Positions 12,093-21,700 of a DNA stretch of 64,000 nucleotides are shown here, piece by piece. The stretch is from Burkholderia sp. Nafp2/4-1b (GTDB lineage Bacteria; Pseudomonadota; Gammaproteobacteria; Burkholderiales; Burkholderiaceae). The notes beneath the pieces were generated by a model, which was not told the DNA's origin, ran no database searches, and saw only the letters and a program-made list of their open reading frames with translations. The number at the start of each line of letters is the position of its first letter. The stretch's first letter is position 1. A program made the translations under genes and the position numbers. The stretch covers positions 434,001 through 498,000 of the forward strand of contig NZ_ML058597.1 of the NCBI RefSeq assembly GCF_003635165.1. The letters run 5' to 3'.

Positions 12093-12527
12093 GATCGCGA
12101 CCCGTGGGGGAGGGGCAATGGAGTCGCAAATGGCGTGCCTGAGCGGCGGAGCGGGTGCGCAGGGGCGCGGCACGTTTCGTCCTACGGGGGCGCGCGGTGC
12201 AACACGATGGGGTGCTGGTGTGGCCGTGGGGCAAGCGGGGGGAGCGGTCGGCGTGCTCGTCAGGAAGGGCGACCGGACGGCGGCAGCGAACGACGTTGCG
12301 GGACCCTTCGCGTCACTCGCAACTCGCCATCGCTACGACGCGTTTGATGTGCTCGACGCGCCGCCGCGACCGCTCACGGGTTGCGGCGCGCGCCGCACGG
12401 GGCGTGTACTGCGTCTACCGGCGCGTCAATGCAGGCGGTGCGAAGCCGAAAGTTCGGGAAGCGCCGGCGACGACCCTCTCGCCGTGCGGCGCGCTATGAA
12501 CGCGACCGGCGCGGTGCACGTTGCGGC
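12093..12527. other. Intergenic region without a convincing gene
   Basis: The 435 bases between the Nramp start and the small exported-protein gene hold only Arg/Ala-rich spurious frames. No clear promoter, riboswitch or hairpin with a T-run was found. Confidence 0.5.
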
Positions 12528-12776
12528 TCAGCGCGCGGCCGTCGCGACGTCCGGAGTGCCGCGCCCGGTCACCAGGCAGCCGGACATGAACGCCTCGCTC
12601 TGGCTGTCGGCGGCTGCGCTGCCGAAGCCCTTGCCGAGCGCATCGTATTTCACCTGCTCGGCGCGCTGCGAGCAGGCCGTCGGGCTGGCGTCGCGGCCTT
12701 GTGCGTGCAGCAGCGCCCGATCGCCGATCAGATAGACCAGCAGCGCAAAAAAAGCGATGTGTACGACTCGTCTCAT
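12528..12776 (-). CDS. Small exported or membrane-anchored hypothetical protein
   Basis: 82 residues. The first 27 form a signal peptide or membrane anchor (RR then VVHIAFFALLVYLIGD, with HAQ as a possible cleavage site). The mature part is short and polar with two Cys (CSQ...SGC) that could form a disulfide. GAGGAG stands about 8 nt before the ATG on the minus strand, supporting a real gene. No domain is recognised. Confidence 0.6.
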   Translation of the reverse strand: MRRVVHIAFFALLVYLIGDRALLHAQGRDASPTACSQRAEQVKYDALGKGFGSAAADSQSEAFMSGCLVTGRGTPDVATAAR

Positions 12777-13123
12777 GGTTCGTCTCCTCGTCGCTCAAGC
12801 GTAACGCGGACACGATTGGCGAGGCACTTGGGGCTTCCCCCGGTAAACGTCTGCTGAAATGACGGCGAGCCGAACTGATAGCGTCCCGTTTTTTACCGGG
12901 CGAACGACGAGAAGCGCCGGTCGCCGGCCGCTTCCGGCGAGCGATTGACGCGAGTTTGACGAATGTCAGGTTGCGGGCAGGGCGAGACGGTCGCGCCGGC
13001 GCTCAGAGCGATAGCATGAACGCATGTCTTACGGAACGCGATGCGCGGCAAGCGATGGGCGCAGCGGCTTCGAACGCAGCAGATACGTGCTGATCATCGC
13101 TGTCGAAATAGTGAGGAATCCAA
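12777..13123. other. Intergenic region, divergent promoters expected
   Basis: This 347-nt gap separates the leftward small exported protein from the rightward mini membrane protein. It must hold both promoters, but I see no confident -35/-10 pair, operator or hairpin. Confidence 0.45.
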
Positions 13124-13234
13124 ATGCTTAATGTCTCTTCGGTCCTGATCAGCATGGCGCCGCTGTGGGTGATTTTGCTGGGCGCATCGTCGTTGGCGAC
13201 TTACCTCGTGTTCTGGCGCAAGGTCATCAAGTAA
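13124..13234 (+). CDS. 36-residue single-pass membrane mini-protein
   Basis: An ATG at 13124 with GTGAGG 8 nt upstream opens a 36-codon frame ending at TAA 13232. The product is one hydrophobic helix (residues about 7-29: VLISMAPLWVILLGASSLAT, then YLVFW) with a basic end, RKVIK. This is the layout of regulatory or stabilising mini-proteins that sit beside membrane complexes. It is not similar enough to KdpF, CydX or CcoQ for me to name it. It faces the UspA gene. Confidence 0.5.
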   Translation: MLNVSSVLISMAPLWVILLGASSLATYLVFWRKVIK

Positions 13235-13398
13235 GCACTGCCTCGCGGAGGAACCGTCGCGTGTCGTCCGGAAGGAGATGCGTCGACGCGGCAGCATTGC
13301 CACACCACCGTGATCGGGCTCGCGCGCGTCGCCGCTCGCGTGGCGATCGAGCGTTACGCGTGGCAGGCTAACCACCGACGGCAACACGGGCGCCGTGC

Positions 13399-13833
13399 TT
13401 ATCGCACCGCCGTCACCGGCACATTGGAAATACGCACGAGCCGGTTCATCACGCTGCGCCCGAACATCGACAGCAGCCCGTGCAACGGGCCGAGCCGCGG
13501 CGCGACGACGACGATTTCGTCGCAGCCTGTCTCCGCCGCGACCGCCGCGATCGTGTCGGCCACCGGCCCGACCTTCTTCACGACGCTGTACCGCACGCCG
13601 GCTTCCTGCAGCATTCGCTCGGCCATCGCGAGGTCATCGCACGCGAACCTGTCTTCGATCGAGCGCAACCGCGACAGCGAATGAAACGCCTCGACGCGCG
13701 TTGCTTCGAGCGGCGCCTGCACATTGATCAGCACAATTTCCGACGCGCAGTGCTCGCGGTACAGGAACGTCGCATGGCGGATCGCCTGAAGCGAGCGGGG
13801 AGAATGGCCGACCGGAACCAGCAGCTTGAGCAT
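13399..13833 (-). CDS. Universal stress protein, UspA family
   Basis: 144 residues, one Usp domain, beginning LKLLVPVGHSPRSLQAIRHA. The nucleotide-binding end is atypical: instead of GxRGxxxxxxxxLGS the sequence reads VAPRLGPLHGLLSMFGRSV, so ATP binding is uncertain. Usp proteins accumulate under starvation, oxygen limitation or membrane stress. It is monocistronic. An AT-rich tract with a perfect palindrome lies upstream (13972-13987). Confidence 0.85.
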   Translation of the reverse strand: MLKLLVPVGHSPRSLQAIRHATFLYREHCASEIVLINVQAPLEATRVEAFHSLSRLRSIEDRFACDDLAMAERMLQEAGVRYSVVKKVGPVADTIAAVAAETGCDEIVVVAPRLGPLHGLLSMFGRSVMNRLVRISNVPVTAVR

Positions 13834-14218
13834 GGAGAATGCCCCGGAGACGAGATGGTTGCAGCGTAGCGTTCCGCCGGATCGCGCGCGCTAAAGAAAT
13901 CGGGCGAGCGCGTAAAAATGTCGTCAACGTCCACCGTCTTGCTGCGCTTATTAAAAATATAAGAAATTTAAGTTTATGCGCATAAACGTTTTCATCTATG
14001 GGCCGGGCCGCGGGCGCGCGACCCGGCGGCGCGACGCCGATTTAGTCGGTTCCTTAATGAATCGCGGCGCAAAATATCGGAGGTCGGCGATTCGGCGTCG
14101 CGTAGAGTAGAGCATCGGCCGCGGCGCGGCCCCGCCCGGCGGCCTCTCGAGCCTGCGCGGACGGCCCGCCGCCATCACGCGGGCCGCCACCTTCCATACC
14201 GATTCCAGGAGACTCCGC
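13834..14218. other. Divergent UspA/amidase regulatory region
   Basis: 385 nt without a gene. Bases 13945-14000 are strikingly AT-rich for this genome and contain the palindrome described separately. The rest is GC-rich leader of the amidase gene. Confidence 0.5.
13972..13987. promoter_or_regulatory. Perfect 16-bp palindrome, likely operator
   Basis: GTTTATGCGCATAAAC is fully self-complementary and sits in an AT-rich island 139 nt upstream of the UspA start and 231 nt upstream of the amidase start. It does not match FNR, CRP or LexA consensus, so the binding protein is unknown. Confidence 0.5.
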
Positions 14219-15703
14219 ATGCCGCACGGCGCCCCGCAGGTTCTCGCTCCCGCTTCCATCACCGTCGACCCGATCGTGCGCCTGTCCGCGGGCGAACTCG
14301 CGTCGGCGATCCGCAGCAAGGCGGTGTCGTGCGTCGATACGATGCGTGCGTATCTCGATCACATCGAGCGCGTGAACGGCGCGGTGAACGCGCTGGTCTC
14401 GCTGCGCGATCGCGCGACGCTGCTCGCCGAAGCCGCGGAAAAGGACGCCGCGCTCGCTCGCGGCGAGTATCACGGCTGGCTGCACGGAATCCCGCAGGCG
14501 CCGAAGGATCTCGCGATGACGAAAGGGCTGCGCACGACCTACGGCTCGCCGATCTTCCGCGATAACGTGCCGCAGGCCGATTCGGTCGGCGTCGCGCGCA
14601 TGCGCGCAGCCGGCGCGATCTTCATCGGCAAGACCAACACACCGGAGTTCGGCCTCGGCTCGCACACGTTCAACGAGGTGCACGGCGCGACGCGCAATCC
14701 GTACGACCTGACGAAGAGCGCGGGCGGCAGCAGCGGCGGCACGGCCGCGGCGCTGGCGTCGCGGATGCTGCCCGTCGCCGACGGCAGCGACTTCGGCGGC
14801 TCGCTGCGCAATCCGGCCGCGTTCTGCAACATCTACGGCATGCGTCCGTCGCAGGGTCGCGTGCCGCGCTGGCCGGGCGTCGACGTGTACATGCAGCAGC
14901 TCGGCATCGAAGGGCCGATGGGCCGCACGGTCGGCGACGTCGCGCAGTTGCTCGCGATCCAGGCCGGCTACGACCCGAACGATCCGCTGTCGCTCGCGGA
15001 GGATCCGGCCGTGTTCACGAAGCCGCTCGACAAGGATCTGCGCGGCGAGCGCATCGCATGGGTCGGCGACTGGAACGGCTACCTCGCGACCGAGCCGGGC
15101 GTGCTCGCGCAGTGCGAAAAGGGCCTTGCGACGCTGCGCGAGATCGGCTGCGACGTCGACGCCGCGCTGCCAGCCTTCGCGCCCGAGCGAATCTGGCGTC
15201 TGTGGCTCACGCATCGGCACCTGCTGTCGGGCGGCGGCCTGCTCGCACACTATCGCGACCCGACACGGCGCGCGCTGCTGAAGCCCGAGGCGATCTACGA
15301 GGTCGAAGGGCTGCTCGCGATGCAGGCCGCCGCGGTGTTCGACGCGAGCGTCGAGCGCACCGCGTGGCACCAGGCCGTGCTGAGCTTCTTCGATCGCTAC
15401 GACTTCATCGCGGCGCCGACCGCGCAGGTGTTCCCGTTCGACGTCGAGCAGCGCTGGCCGAAGGAAATCGCGGGCCGCGCGATGGACACCTACCATCGGT
15501 GGATGGAAACGGTCGTGCCGTGGACGCTGGCCGGCTGCCCGGTGATCAGCGTGCCGGTCGGCTTCAACGACGCCGGGCTGCCGATGGGGATGCAGCTGAT
15601 CGGCCGGCCGCGCGCGGATCTCGCCGTGCTGCAGCTCGCGCGCGGCTACGAGCAGGCGGCCGACTGGGTCGGCCAGCGGCTGCCAGGCTGGATGGCTGCG
15701 TAA
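14219..15703 (+). CDS. Amidase, amidase-signature family
   Basis: 494 residues. The catalytic triad of the amidase signature family is complete: Lys96 (APKDLA), cis-Ser171 (GGSSGGT) and nucleophile Ser195 (DFGGSLRNPA), with the expected spacings of 75 and 24. It hydrolyses an amide to acid and ammonia. AGGAG lies 8-9 nt before the ATG. It has no GatB or GatC partner, so it is not the glutamyl-tRNA amidotransferase subunit. Substrate is unknown; it is a single-gene unit. Confidence 0.92.
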   Translation: MPHGAPQVLAPASITVDPIVRLSAGELASAIRSKAVSCVDTMRAYLDHIERVNGAVNALVSLRDRATLLAEAAEKDAALARGEYHGWLHGIPQAPKDLAMTKGLRTTYGSPIFRDNVPQADSVGVARMRAAGAIFIGKTNTPEFGLGSHTFNEVHGATRNPYDLTKSAGGSSGGTAAALASRMLPVADGSDFGGSLRNPAAFCNIYGMRPSQGRVPRWPGVDVYMQQLGIEGPMGRTVGDVAQLLAIQAGYDPNDPLSLAEDPAVFTKPLDKDLRGERIAWVGDWNGYLATEPGVLAQCEKGLATLREIGCDVDAALPAFAPERIWRLWLTHRHLLSGGGLLAHYRDPTRRALLKPEAIYEVEGLLAMQAAAVFDASVERTAWHQAVLSFFDRYDFIAAPTAQVFPFDVEQRWPKEIAGRAMDTYHRWMETVVPWTLAGCPVISVPVGFNDAGLPMGMQLIGRPRADLAVLQLARGYEQAADWVGQRLPGWMAA

Positions 15704-15952
15704 CGCGCGCGCCGCGGCGTCGGTTCCGGACGCCGGATACAAACGGGTATTGATGCGGAAGCGGAACGAATCCTGCTGCATGCCCGACATGGCGCTGCAT
15801 ACCCGAAGGAATGCGCGCGATGACGCGCCGCCGCGCCGCAATTGCAAGCGGCCGTCGCGTGCGATTTCGTTTCGAGGTGTTTCAGTCGTTGCGGCCGCGC
15901 GCGGCGCGCTTCGACAATATTGGCCTCGATAATCCAGGCACGAGGCAAACAG

Positions 15953-16651
15953 ATGAAGCACATTCGCGCGACGGGCAAGCACCTCGCATCCGTTAGCATC
16001 GCATTCGGCATCCTGCTTGGCGTGAACGGCACCGCGCAGGCGCAGCTCGACCTGCAGTCGATCGGATCGGCGCTGCTCGGCGGAGGGCAACAACAGCAGC
16101 AGACCGCGCCGTCGCAGGGCGGCGTCGCGCAGCTGATGCAGGCGTATGTCGGCGCGAACCAGCAGGTGCTGACCGGCCAGTCGTCGCTCGCGTCGGCGAT
16201 GGGGCTCACCGGCGCGGCCGGGCAGGCACAGCAGGCCGCGAGCCTGCTCGGCGGCGGCAATGCGCTGACGCCGGCCGCGCTGTCGCAGATGGGCGGCGCG
16301 CAGCAGTCGGTGTCGCAGGCGCTCGGCCAGGCTTTCGCGAGCGGCGGCGCGACGCACGGCCCGATCGACAAGCAGGCGTTCAGCAACGGCCTCGCATCGC
16401 TCGGGCAGGGCCTCACGCAGTATTCGCAACTGCAATCGGGGCTCGGCAGTCTCGGTTCGACGAGCGCCGCGTCGCTGCTGCAAGCGGGGCTGAATCCGCA
16501 GAACATGCAGGCTGCGTCGTATATCGCGCAAAGCGCGCCGGGCCAGTTGCAGTCACTGGCGTCGACGCTCAGCCAGGCCGTACAGTTCGCGACGAGCCAG
16601 GGCATTTCGGTGCCGTCGGTCGCATCGTCCGCGCTGAAGCTGCTGCCGTAA
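15953..16651 (+). CDS. Secreted Gln/Gly/Ala/Ser-rich protein of unknown function
   Basis: 232 residues from ATG 15953 (the frame is open further upstream). A signal peptide of about 28 residues ends in GTAQAQ. The mature chain is low-complexity, with a QQQQQ run, many LGGG and SLGS steps and repeated Q-S-x-L-x-S patterns, and it has no Cys. It probably forms amphipathic helices. A helical periplasmic or outer-surface role is possible, but I do not recognise a function. Homologous short proteins are common in Burkholderia as far as I can judge. Confidence 0.7.
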   Translation: MKHIRATGKHLASVSIAFGILLGVNGTAQAQLDLQSIGSALLGGGQQQQQTAPSQGGVAQLMQAYVGANQQVLTGQSSLASAMGLTGAAGQAQQAASLLGGGNALTPAALSQMGGAQQSVSQALGQAFASGGATHGPIDKQAFSNGLASLGQGLTQYSQLQSGLGSLGSTSAASLLQAGLNPQNMQAASYIAQSAPGQLQSLASTLSQAVQFATSQGISVPSVASSALKLLP

Positions 16652-16817
16652 CGTGGCCGGACCCGCGCGCTGGCGGTGCCGGCAGCGCAGCCGGCGATCC
16701 GGGATGGCTTGGGGTGGGCGACCAGCGCAAGCCCGTTAGCGGCATGAACAGACCCTGCGCAACATGGGGATTTCGCTCGATGCTATCGTGACGTGTTCCC
16801 GTTCTCGGTGCCGGTAC

Positions 16818-17651
16818 ATGATTGACTCGTTCGACCTCCCGCGCTACTTCGCCCGCATCGGCTACGACGGCCCGGCCGAGCCGACGCTCGACGTGCTGCG
16901 GCGACTGCATCTGCTGCACCCGCAGGCGATTCCATTCGAAAATCTCAACCCGCTGACCGGCGCGCGGGTCGCGCTCGACCTGCCCGCGATCGTCGACAAG
17001 GTGATCGGGCGCCGACGCGGCGGCTACTGCTTCGAACTCAACAAGTTGTTCTATACGGCGCTCACGACGATCGGCTTTCGCGTGACGCCGCTGATCGCGC
17101 GCGTGCGCTGGATGCGGCCGCCCGAAGTCGTCACCGCGCAGACGCACATGCTGCTGCGCATCGATCTCGACGGCGCGACGTGGCTTGCGGACATTGGCTT
17201 CGGCAGCGCAACGCTCACCGCGCCGCTGCGCTTCGTGCCGGGCGAGCGGCAATCGACGCCGCACGGTGCGTTTCGCGTCGTCGACGCACCGGCCGACGGC
17301 GAGTTCGACATGCAGTTCGAGATCCCCGACGGCTGGCACACCACCTATCGCTTCTCGCTGAAGCCGGCCGAGTGGATCGATTACGACGCCGCGAACTGGT
17401 TCACGTCGACCTATCCCGAATCGATCTTCGTGAACGATCTGATCGCATGCCGCGTACTGCCGGACGGCCGCGCGGCGCTGTTCAACACCGTGCTGACGCT
17501 GCGCGACGCGGCGGGGGCCGGGCGCACCGTCACGTTCGACGACGCGGCTGAGTGGGGCGCGTGCCTGCGCGACACGATCGGCATCGACACGACCGGCTTC
17601 GATCTCGACGCGCTGTTCGCGCGGGTCGCGGCGCGGGCGAATACGATGTGA
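16818..17651 (+). CDS. nat: Arylamine N-acetyltransferase
   Basis: 277 residues from ATG 16818. The catalytic triad is Cys71 (RRGGYCFELN), His110 (AQTHMLL) and Asp125 (LADIGFG), in the order and context of NAT enzymes. It moves the acetyl group from acetyl-CoA to arylamines and hydrazines, a detoxification role. The end of the gene is followed within 2 nt by a 12-bp tandem repeat. It is not obviously linked to its neighbours. Confidence 0.93.
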   Translation: MIDSFDLPRYFARIGYDGPAEPTLDVLRRLHLLHPQAIPFENLNPLTGARVALDLPAIVDKVIGRRRGGYCFELNKLFYTALTTIGFRVTPLIARVRWMRPPEVVTAQTHMLLRIDLDGATWLADIGFGSATLTAPLRFVPGERQSTPHGAFRVVDAPADGEFDMQFEIPDGWHTTYRFSLKPAEWIDYDAANWFTSTYPESIFVNDLIACRVLPDGRAALFNTVLTLRDAAGAGRTVTFDDAAEWGACLRDTIGIDTTGFDLDALFARVAARANTM

Positions 17652-17652
17652 G

Positions 17653-17696
17653 GGTGGTGCAAGCGGTGGTGCAAGCGGTGGTGCAAGCGGTGGTGC
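17653..17696 (+). repeat. 12-bp tandem repeat, 3.7 copies
   Basis: The unit GGTGGTGCAAGC is repeated exactly three times and then partially (17653-17664, 17665-17676, 17677-17688, 17689-17696), immediately after the NAT stop. Copy number is likely to vary between strains. Confidence 0.9.
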
Positions 17697-17794
17697 GGCG
17701 GGACGGGCGGGCGTTGACGTCTGCTGCACGCCGCGCCACCGACTCCGGTTCCCCGATTGACTTTTGCTTTTTGCCAGCATGCGAGGCTACGGCG

Positions 17795-18661
17795 ATGACC
17801 GATAACCGCCAGGATCAGGACGCCCCCGACAGCACCGCCGCGCGCGTCGCGCTGTGGCGTGCGCTGCACGTCGAGCTCGATGCACCGCCGCATGTGCTCG
17901 CCGACGAAGTCGGCCTGCAACTGCTCGCGCCGGAACCCGGCTGGCAGCAGCGCGGCGACATGGATCCGCAGTTCACGCGGCCGTTTCGCGCGTCGATCGT
18001 CGCGCGGGCGCGCTTCATCGAGGATCTCGTCGTCGAGCAGGCCGCGCAGGGCGTGGCCCAGTACGTGATCCTCGGCGCGGGCCTCGACAGCTTCGTGCAG
18101 CGCCGGCCCGAGATGGCGGTGCGCTTGACCGTGTTCGAAGTCGACCCGCCGGCGCCGCAGGCGTGGAAGCGCCGGCGTTTGACCGAGCTCGGCTTCGGCG
18201 TGCCGGACTGGCTGCGCTTCGTGCCGGTGGATTTCGAGCAGAAGCAGTCGTGGCGCGACGCGCTCGTCGCCGCGGGCTTCGATGCGGGCAAACCGGCGGT
18301 CGTGGTGTCCACCGGCGTCAGCATGTATCTGACGCGCGAAGCGAACTCGGCGGCCATGCGCGAAGTCGCGGCGCTCGCGCCGGGGTCGACGTTCGCAATG
18401 ACGTTCCTGCTGCCGCTCGAGCAGGCCGATCCGGATGTGCGCCCCGGGCTCGAAATGGCCGCGAAGGGCGCACGTGCGAGCGGTACGCCGTTCATCAGCT
18501 TCTTCATGCCGGCCGAGATCCGCGCGCTCGCGACGGAAGCGGGCTTTACGCAGGCCGAGCACGTGTCGGCAGCGGAACTCACGCGCCGCTACTTCGCCGA
18601 TCGGACCGACGGCCTGCGTCCGCCGAGCAACGCGGAAGAGCTGCTGGTCGCGACGGTGTAG
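17795..18661 (+). CDS. SAM-dependent methyltransferase, leucine carboxyl methyltransferase-like family
   Basis: 288 residues from ATG 17795. The glycine-rich SAM motif VILGAGLDSF, the acidic strand LTVFEVDPPAPQAWK and the VVVSTGVSMYLT segment are those of the S-adenosylmethionine-dependent methyltransferases related to leucine carboxyl methyltransferase (TIGR00027 type). The methyl acceptor is unknown; many bacterial members sit near secondary metabolism or, as here, alone. Convergent with glutamate dehydrogenase. Confidence 0.85.
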   Translation: MTDNRQDQDAPDSTAARVALWRALHVELDAPPHVLADEVGLQLLAPEPGWQQRGDMDPQFTRPFRASIVARARFIEDLVVEQAAQGVAQYVILGAGLDSFVQRRPEMAVRLTVFEVDPPAPQAWKRRRLTELGFGVPDWLRFVPVDFEQKQSWRDALVAAGFDAGKPAVVVSTGVSMYLTREANSAAMREVAALAPGSTFAMTFLLPLEQADPDVRPGLEMAAKGARASGTPFISFFMPAEIRALATEAGFTQAEHVSAAELTRRYFADRTDGLRPPSNAEELLVATV

Positions 18662-18690
18662 CGCTTTGACGCGCATCGACCACCAATCAC

Positions 18691-18716
18691 GCCGGCCGAT
18701 CACATTGACGGCCGGC
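18691..18716. terminator. GC-rich hairpin between convergent genes
   Basis: GCCGGCCG (18691-18698) pairs with CGGCCGGC (18709-18716) across a 10-nt loop. It lies between the methyltransferase and glutamate dehydrogenase ends. There is no T-run, so termination is only suggested. Confidence 0.4.
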
Positions 18717-18784
18717 CTCCGCTGAACAATGCGCAAACGTGGCGAGTTGCGACCGCGTGACGCCGCGGTCACACCGGTCACGCA

Positions 18785-21700
18785 TCACGCGCGTTCGAGC
18801 ACGGCCATCTCGCGCACGACCACGAGCAGCACTGCCAGGCTCGCGCCGCCCGACGCGCGCAGGTCGGCGAGCAGATGCTCGTAGCGCTGCAGCGCCGCTT
18901 CGCGGCGTTCGCGCCACGCGTGGACGATGCCCTCCGGCGCGGTTGAATCGGCCGATTCCGCGAGCGCGCTGGTGGCCAGCGTGCGCTTGAGCCGCGCGAC
19001 TTCCGCGAGCGCTGCCGCGCGCGCCAGCATGTCCCAGTGCGTCGGCGTCGGCAGCGTGGCCGCGCGCTCGCCGATCCAGCCGTAGTTCAGCAGCGTGCCG
19101 AGCGAGAAGTACACGCCCGCGACGAGTTCGAGGCTGCGGTCGCAGGTCGCCGCCACTTCGGCGATGTCGAGCAGCGCGGCCGAGATGTCGCCGCTCGCGA
19201 CGCGTGCCGCGAGCGCGCTGTCGACGCCGGCATCGACCAGCACGCGCTGCCGCTCGGACAACGCTTCGAGATCGCCGGCCGGCAGCAGCGACGGCAGTTG
19301 CGGCGCGATGCGCTGCACCGCGTCGCGGCAGCGCGCGATCAATCCGCCGACGCCGCCGTCGGCCACCGCGCCCGACTGCAGGTGGCGCAGGAACCACAGC
19401 GCCGCGCGCTCCAGCAGCCGCGCGACGTCGACGAACATGCGCGCCTGCACGTCGTCGGCAACGCGGTTGTCGAGCGCGTCGATGTCGCGCCACACCGCAT
19501 CGAGATCGAACACGTCGCGCGCCATGATGCAGGCGCGCACGATGTCGCCCGGCTTCGCGTCGGTTTCCTCCATCAGCCGATGCACGAATGCGCAGCCGAC
19601 CCGGTTGACGAGCGCGTTGGTCAGGTGCGTCGCGAGGATCTCGCGGCGCAGCGGGTGGCGCTGCATCGGTTCGCTGAAGCGCTGTTGCAGCGGCTTCGGG
19701 AAATAGTCGACCAGCATCGCGGCGACGAGCGGATCCTCCGGCACGTCGGTTTCGAGCAGCGCGTCGTACAGCCACATCTTGCTGTACGCGAGCAGGACCG
19801 CGCGCTCAGGCGACGTGAGGCCCTGTTTCGCGGCCTGCCGTTCGGCGATCTCGTCGTCGGTCGGCAGGAACTCGATCACGCGGTTCAGGCGGCCCGCGCG
19901 TTCGAGCCAGCGCATCAGGCGCGCCTCCGCGTCGAGCAGCTCGACGCTGTAGCGGCCGGCGATCGACAGCGCCTGCGTCTGATAGTAGTTGTCGCGCAGC
20001 ACCAGCAGCCCGACTTCGTCGGTCATTTCCGCGAGCAGCGCGTTGCGCTGCTTCTCGGTCATCTCGCCGTCGCTGACCACCAGCCCGAGCAGGATCTTGA
20101 TATTGACTTCGTGATCCGAACAATCGACGCCGGCCGAGTTGTCGATCGCGTCGGTGTTGATGCGGCCGCCGCGCTGCGCGAACTCGATGCGGCCGAACTG
20201 CGTGCAGCCGAGATTGCCGCCTTCGCCGACCACCTTGCAGCGCAGGTCCGCGCCGTTCACGCGCACCGCGTCGTTCGCGCGATCGCCGACCTGCTGATGC
20301 GTTTCGCGCGCGGCCTTCACGTAAGTGCCGATGCCGCCGTTGTACAGCAGGTCGACGGGTGCCTGCAGGATCGCGCGGATCAGCTCGGTCGGCGGCAGCG
20401 CATGCGCGTCGATGCCGAGCACGGCCTGCACGGCCGGCGACAGCGGGATCGTCTTCGCGGTGCGCGGATAGACGCCGCCGCCCGCCGAGATCACCGATGG
20501 ATCGTAGTCGGCCCAGCTCGAGCGTTCGAGCGCGAACATCCGCTGGCGCTCCGCGAAGCTCGCCGCCGGATCGGGGTTCGGATCGAGGAACACGTGCCGG
20601 TGATCGAACGCCGCGACGAGCCGGATATGCGGCGACAGCAGCATCCCGTTGCCGAACACGTCGCCGGACATGTCGCCGACGCCGACCACGGTGAAGTCGG
20701 TCGTCTGCGTATCGACGCCCATCTCGCGGAAATGCCGCTTCACCGATTCCCATGCGCCGCGCGCGGTGATCGCCATCTTCTTGTGGTCGTAGCCGACCGA
20801 GCCGCCGGACGCGAACGCGTCGTCGAGCCAGAAGCCGTATTCGTGCGAGATCGCGTTCGCGTAGTCGGAGAAGGTGGCCGTGCCCTTGTCGGCGGCGACG
20901 ACGAGGTACGGATCGTCGGGGTCGTGCCGCACCACGTCGGGCGGCGGCACGATCGCATTGCCGGCGAGATTGTCGGTCAGGTCGAGCAGCCCGCGCAGGA
21001 ACGTCTGGTAGCACGCGATGCCTTCGCGCATCCACGCTTCGCGATCGCTCGGCGGCGGCGGGTTCTTCACGACGAAGCCGCCTTTCGAGCCGACCGGCAC
21101 GATCACGACGTTCTTCACCATCTGCGCCTTCATCAGCCCGAGCACCTCGGTGCGGAAATCCTCGCGCCGGTCGGACCAGCGCAGGCCGCCGCGCGCGACG
21201 CGTCCGCCGCGCAGATGCACGCCCTCGACGCGCGGCGAGTACACCCAGATCTCGAACATCGGCTTCGGTTCGGGCAGGCCGGGCACCTTTGCCGGATTGA
21301 ACTTGAACGACAGATACGGTTTCGAGTCGCCGTTCGCATCGCGCAGGAAATAGTTGGTGCGTTCGGTCGCATTGATCACGCCGAGGAACTGGCGCAGGAT
21401 CCGGTCCTCGTCGAGATTCGGCACCTGGTCGAGCGCCGCCTCGATCGCCTTCAGCAGATGTTCGGTCTGCACGTCGCGTGTGCCGCCGGTTCCGCCCGTG
21501 GCCGGGTCGAAGCGCAGCAGGAACAGTTCGACGAGCTGTCGCGCGATCGCCGGGTTGCCGGTCAGCGCGCGCTCGATGTACGCGTCGCTGAACGTCGAGC
21601 CGACCTGCCGCAGGTATTTCGCATACGCACGCAGGATCGTGACCTCGCGCGCGCTAAGGTGCGCGCGCAGCACGAGGCGGTTGAAGTCGTCGTTCTCGAT

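Noticed and set aside
10806..12173. 27-residue N-terminal extension of the divergent Nramp protein
   Set aside because: Pro/Arg-rich and absent from the family; ATG 12092 gives the normal start.
12155..12499. Frames between the Nramp gene and the small exported protein
   Set aside because: Low-complexity Arg/Ala/Gly content and no start signals.
17653..17696. 12-bp repeat as a CRISPR or iteron origin
   Set aside because: No spacers, no rep gene and too few copies.
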